Positions 62,455 to 64,000 of a DNA stretch of 64,000 nucleotides are shown here, in pieces. Position 1 is the first letter of the stretch. Each line of letters begins with the position of its first letter. The notes under the pieces are model-generated. The model saw only the letters and a program-made list of their open reading frames with translations, had not been told where the DNA came from and searched no databases. The stretch is from Burkholderiaceae bacterium. GTDB taxonomy: Bacteria > Pseudomonadota > Gammaproteobacteria > Burkholderiales > Burkholderiaceae_E. The position numbers and the translations under genes are program-made. Where the stretch lies: positions 248,001 through 312,000 of the forward strand of contig JAMLIS010000003.1 in assembly GCA_023954015.1 (NCBI GenBank), in the 5' to 3' direction.

Positions 62455-63616
62455 CGGCCACCTCGAGCACCGCCTGCGCGGCCCGCGCCGCGCACCCGCA
62501 GCGCAGCGTCTCGTGCATCTGCCCGAAGACTTCGACGATCGACGCGCGGTGCGCCGCATCTTCCAGCTGGCGGAACAGCGCCTGGCCCATCGCCTCCGGC
62601 TGCACGTCGTCCTGCAGGAATTCGGGCACGACGAAGCGCCCGGCGAGCACGTTGGGCAGTCCGACCCAGGGCTGCAATGCCATGCGACGCATGATCCGGA
62701 AATTGATCGCACTCATCCGGTATGCGATCACCATCGGCTTGCGAAAGAGCGCCGCTTCGAGCGTCGCGGTGCCGCTGGCCACCAGCACCGCTTCGGCGGC
62801 GGCGAGGGCATCGTGCGCGCGCCCGCGCACGATCGTCAACGACAACGATTCCGGCAGGCGCGCCCGGGCGGCGATCGTCTTGAGCCGCTCGAAGCCGGCA
62901 TCGGAGGCGGCCGGCAGGACGAAACGAAGCTCCGGGTGGCGCGCGTGCAGCCAGGCGGCCGTCCCCAGGAACGGCGGCGCAAGGTGCTCGATCTCGGCGG
63001 GTCGGCTGCCTGGCAGCAGCGCGACGACCGGCGCGTCGAGGGGCAGCCCGAGTGCGCCTCGCGCCCGGGACACGTCGACGTCGACCGGGATGACGTCGGC
63101 CAGCGGATGCCCGACGTAGGTCGCGTCGATGCCCGCGTCGCGGTACAGCGCCTGCTCGAAAGGAAACAGCAGCAGGATCCGGTCGACGCTCGCCGCGATT
63201 CTGCGGATTCGCTCGCGTCGCCACGCCCAGATCGACGGGCCGATGAAGTGCACCACGCGGATCGCGCGCTTGCGCAGTGCGCGCTCGAGATCGAGGTTGA
63301 AGTCCGGCGCGTCCACGCCGACGAAGACGTTCGGGCGCCACTGCAGCAGGCGCTCGCGCAGTGCGTTGCGCATGCGTCGCAGCCGCGGATATTCGCGCAG
63401 CACTTCGAGATAGCCATTGACCGACAGCGCGTCGATCGACCACCACGCGTCGAAGCCCTGTGCGCCCATGGACGGACCGCCGATGCCCGCGGCGTGCACG
63501 CGATCGACGTGCGCACCGATGCCGGCGAGCAGCGCCGCCGCCAGCACGTCCCCGGATGCCTCGCCCGCCACCATGCCGAGCGCGAGCGATTCGCGCCGCT
63601 GGGGCAGTGCCGGCAT
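62435..63616 (-). CDS. lpxB: Lipid-A-disaccharide synthase
   Basis: A 393-aa family 19 glycosyltransferase that joins UDP-diacylglucosamine and lipid X to make the lipid A disaccharide. Family segments: [20 protein letters not shown] near the N-terminus, [44 protein letters not shown] and [20 protein letters not shown]. Its ATG shares a base with the lpxA stop codon (TGATG). Length is normal. Confidence 0.96.
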   Translation of the reverse strand: MPALPQRRESLALGMVAGEASGDVLAAALLAGIGAHVDRVHAAGIGGPSMGAQGFDAWWSIDALSVNGYLEVLREYPRLRRMRNALRERLLQWRPNVFVGVDAPDFNLDLERALRKRAIRVVHFIGPSIWAWRRERIRRIAASVDRILLLFPFEQALYRDAGIDATYVGHPLADVIPVDVDVSRARGALGLPLDAPVVALLPGSRPAEIEHLAPPFLGTAAWLHARHPELRFVLPAASDAGFERLKTIAARARLPESLSLTIVRGRAHDALAAAEAVLVASGTATLEAALFRKPMVIAYRMSAINFRIMRRMALQPWVGLPNVLAGRFVVPEFLQDDVQPEAMGQALFRQLEDAAHRASIVEVFGQMHETLRCGCAARAAQAVLEVADERTVH

Positions 63617-64000
63617 CAGCGGACGATGCCGCGCGTGACGCGTCCGAGGAAGTCCGCGAGCAGTGCGAGGTCTGCCGCAGCTTCCTTTGCGTCGCCAGCA
63701 TCGCGCCGCAGCTCGGCCTGCCGCTGGCGCAGCGCTTCGACCGCCTGCTGCAACGTCAGGCCGCCGCGATACAGCACGCGATACGCGCGGCGGATCGCCT
63801 CGATGCGCCGGGCCGAGAAGCCGCGCCTGCGCAGCCCCTCGGTGTTGATTCCGTGCGCTGCCGCCGTGTTGCCGGAGACGGTCACGTACGGCGGAACGTC
63901 GTGCAGCACGACCGTGCCGGTCGCCGTCATCGCGTGCGCGCCGATCTTGCAGAACTGGTGCACCTGCGACGCGCCGCCGAGGAACGCCCAGTCGCCGACC
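63616..64000 (-). CDS. lpxA: UDP-N-acetylglucosamine acyltransferase, C-terminal part (cut by window edge)
   Basis: The visible 127 residues start inside the left-handed beta-helix (VGDWAFLGGASQVHQFCKIGAHAM) and include the C-terminal helical domain (NTEGLRRRGFSARRIEAIRRAYRVLYR). The enzyme transfers 3-hydroxyacyl groups from ACP to UDP-GlcNAc, first step of lipid A synthesis. The 5' part lies beyond position 64000. The stop codon shares a base with the lpxB start. Confidence 0.95.
   Translation of the reverse strand, partial: VGDWAFLGGASQVHQFCKIGAHAMTATGTVVLHDVPPYVTVSGNTAAAHGINTEGLRRRGFSARRIEAIRRAYRVLYRGGLTLQQAVEALRQRQAELRRDAGDAKEAAADLALLADFLGRVTRGIVR

Overview
The window is 64 kb of high-GC DNA from a betaproteobacterium, most likely of the order Burkholderiales. 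The evidence is gene order: lpxA-lpxB-rnhB-rRNA methyltransferase, then divergent ppsR/ppsA, smpB facing ratA-rnfH, guaB-guaA, and yciB-bolA-peptidyl-prolyl isomerase. Both ends are cut inside genes (an unidentified gene start at 1-71, and lpxA at 63616-64000). I found no rRNA, tRNA, CRISPR array or intact insertion sequence.

Region 1 (1-9.8 kb, all minus strand) starts with a tightly packed fatty-acid beta-oxidation operon: a two-domain enoyl-CoA hydratase/3-hydroxyacyl-CoA dehydrogenase, thiolase, SDR and MDR oxidoreductases, and one further gene leaving the window. Next is a branched-chain amino-acid type ABC transporter operon (liv) that appears to be decaying. Its solute-binding gene is a 3' remnant butted against trpS, livH has a one-base frameshift, and LivF has Arg in place of the Walker A Lys.

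Region 2 (9.8-29.1 kb) is mostly housekeeping: trpS overlapping acnA, small exported and membrane proteins, an acyl-CoA synthetase, msrB, yciB, a BolA-like protein, a PpiC foldase, a BON/CBS protein, an SNF2 helicase, a serine hydrolase, a coiled-coil membrane protein and a DUF72 protein. Three items stand out. One is a 167-bp nested palindrome that overlaps the stop codon of a probable 42-aa gene with a strong ribosome binding site. The second is one open frame that fuses a complete O6-alkylguanine-DNA alkyltransferase to a complete TadA tRNA adenosine deaminase. The third is an Ada-like regulator/alkyltransferase beside it, divergent, with a 16-codon arsC remnant between them.

Region 3 (29.2-48.4 kb) has visibly lower GC than both flanks (hand counts on a few 60-base lines gave about 50-60% against 67-82%) and looks like an acquired catabolic block. 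It holds a TRAP transporter, a molybdopterin oxidoreductase without a Tat signal, a MoaD/ThiS-like protein ending in Gly-Gly, an alpha/beta hydrolase, an IclR regulator, a fused indolepyruvate-type 2-oxoacid:ferredoxin oxidoreductase, and the NrfD-type anchor and four-cluster ferredoxin subunit that a molybdoenzyme of this type needs. Two near-identical palindromes, one before each transcription unit, suggest a single regulator. The composition resembles the PadBCD phenylacetyl-CoA:acceptor oxidoreductase plus a 2-oxoacid oxidoreductase, so an arylacetyl-CoA/aryl-2-oxoacid pathway is the best guess. Beside it lie fahA, hmgA and a self-sufficient P450 fused to an FMN/2Fe-2S reductase, probably an aerobic route through homogentisate.

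Region 4 (48.4-64 kb) returns to high GC: a NUDIX hydrolase, a LuxR regulator divergent from a Tat-exported amidase-family protein, guaA and guaB, a DUF4124 protein, rnfH-ratA, smpB, ppsA/ppsR, an rRNA methyltransferase, rnhB, lpxB and the end of lpxA.
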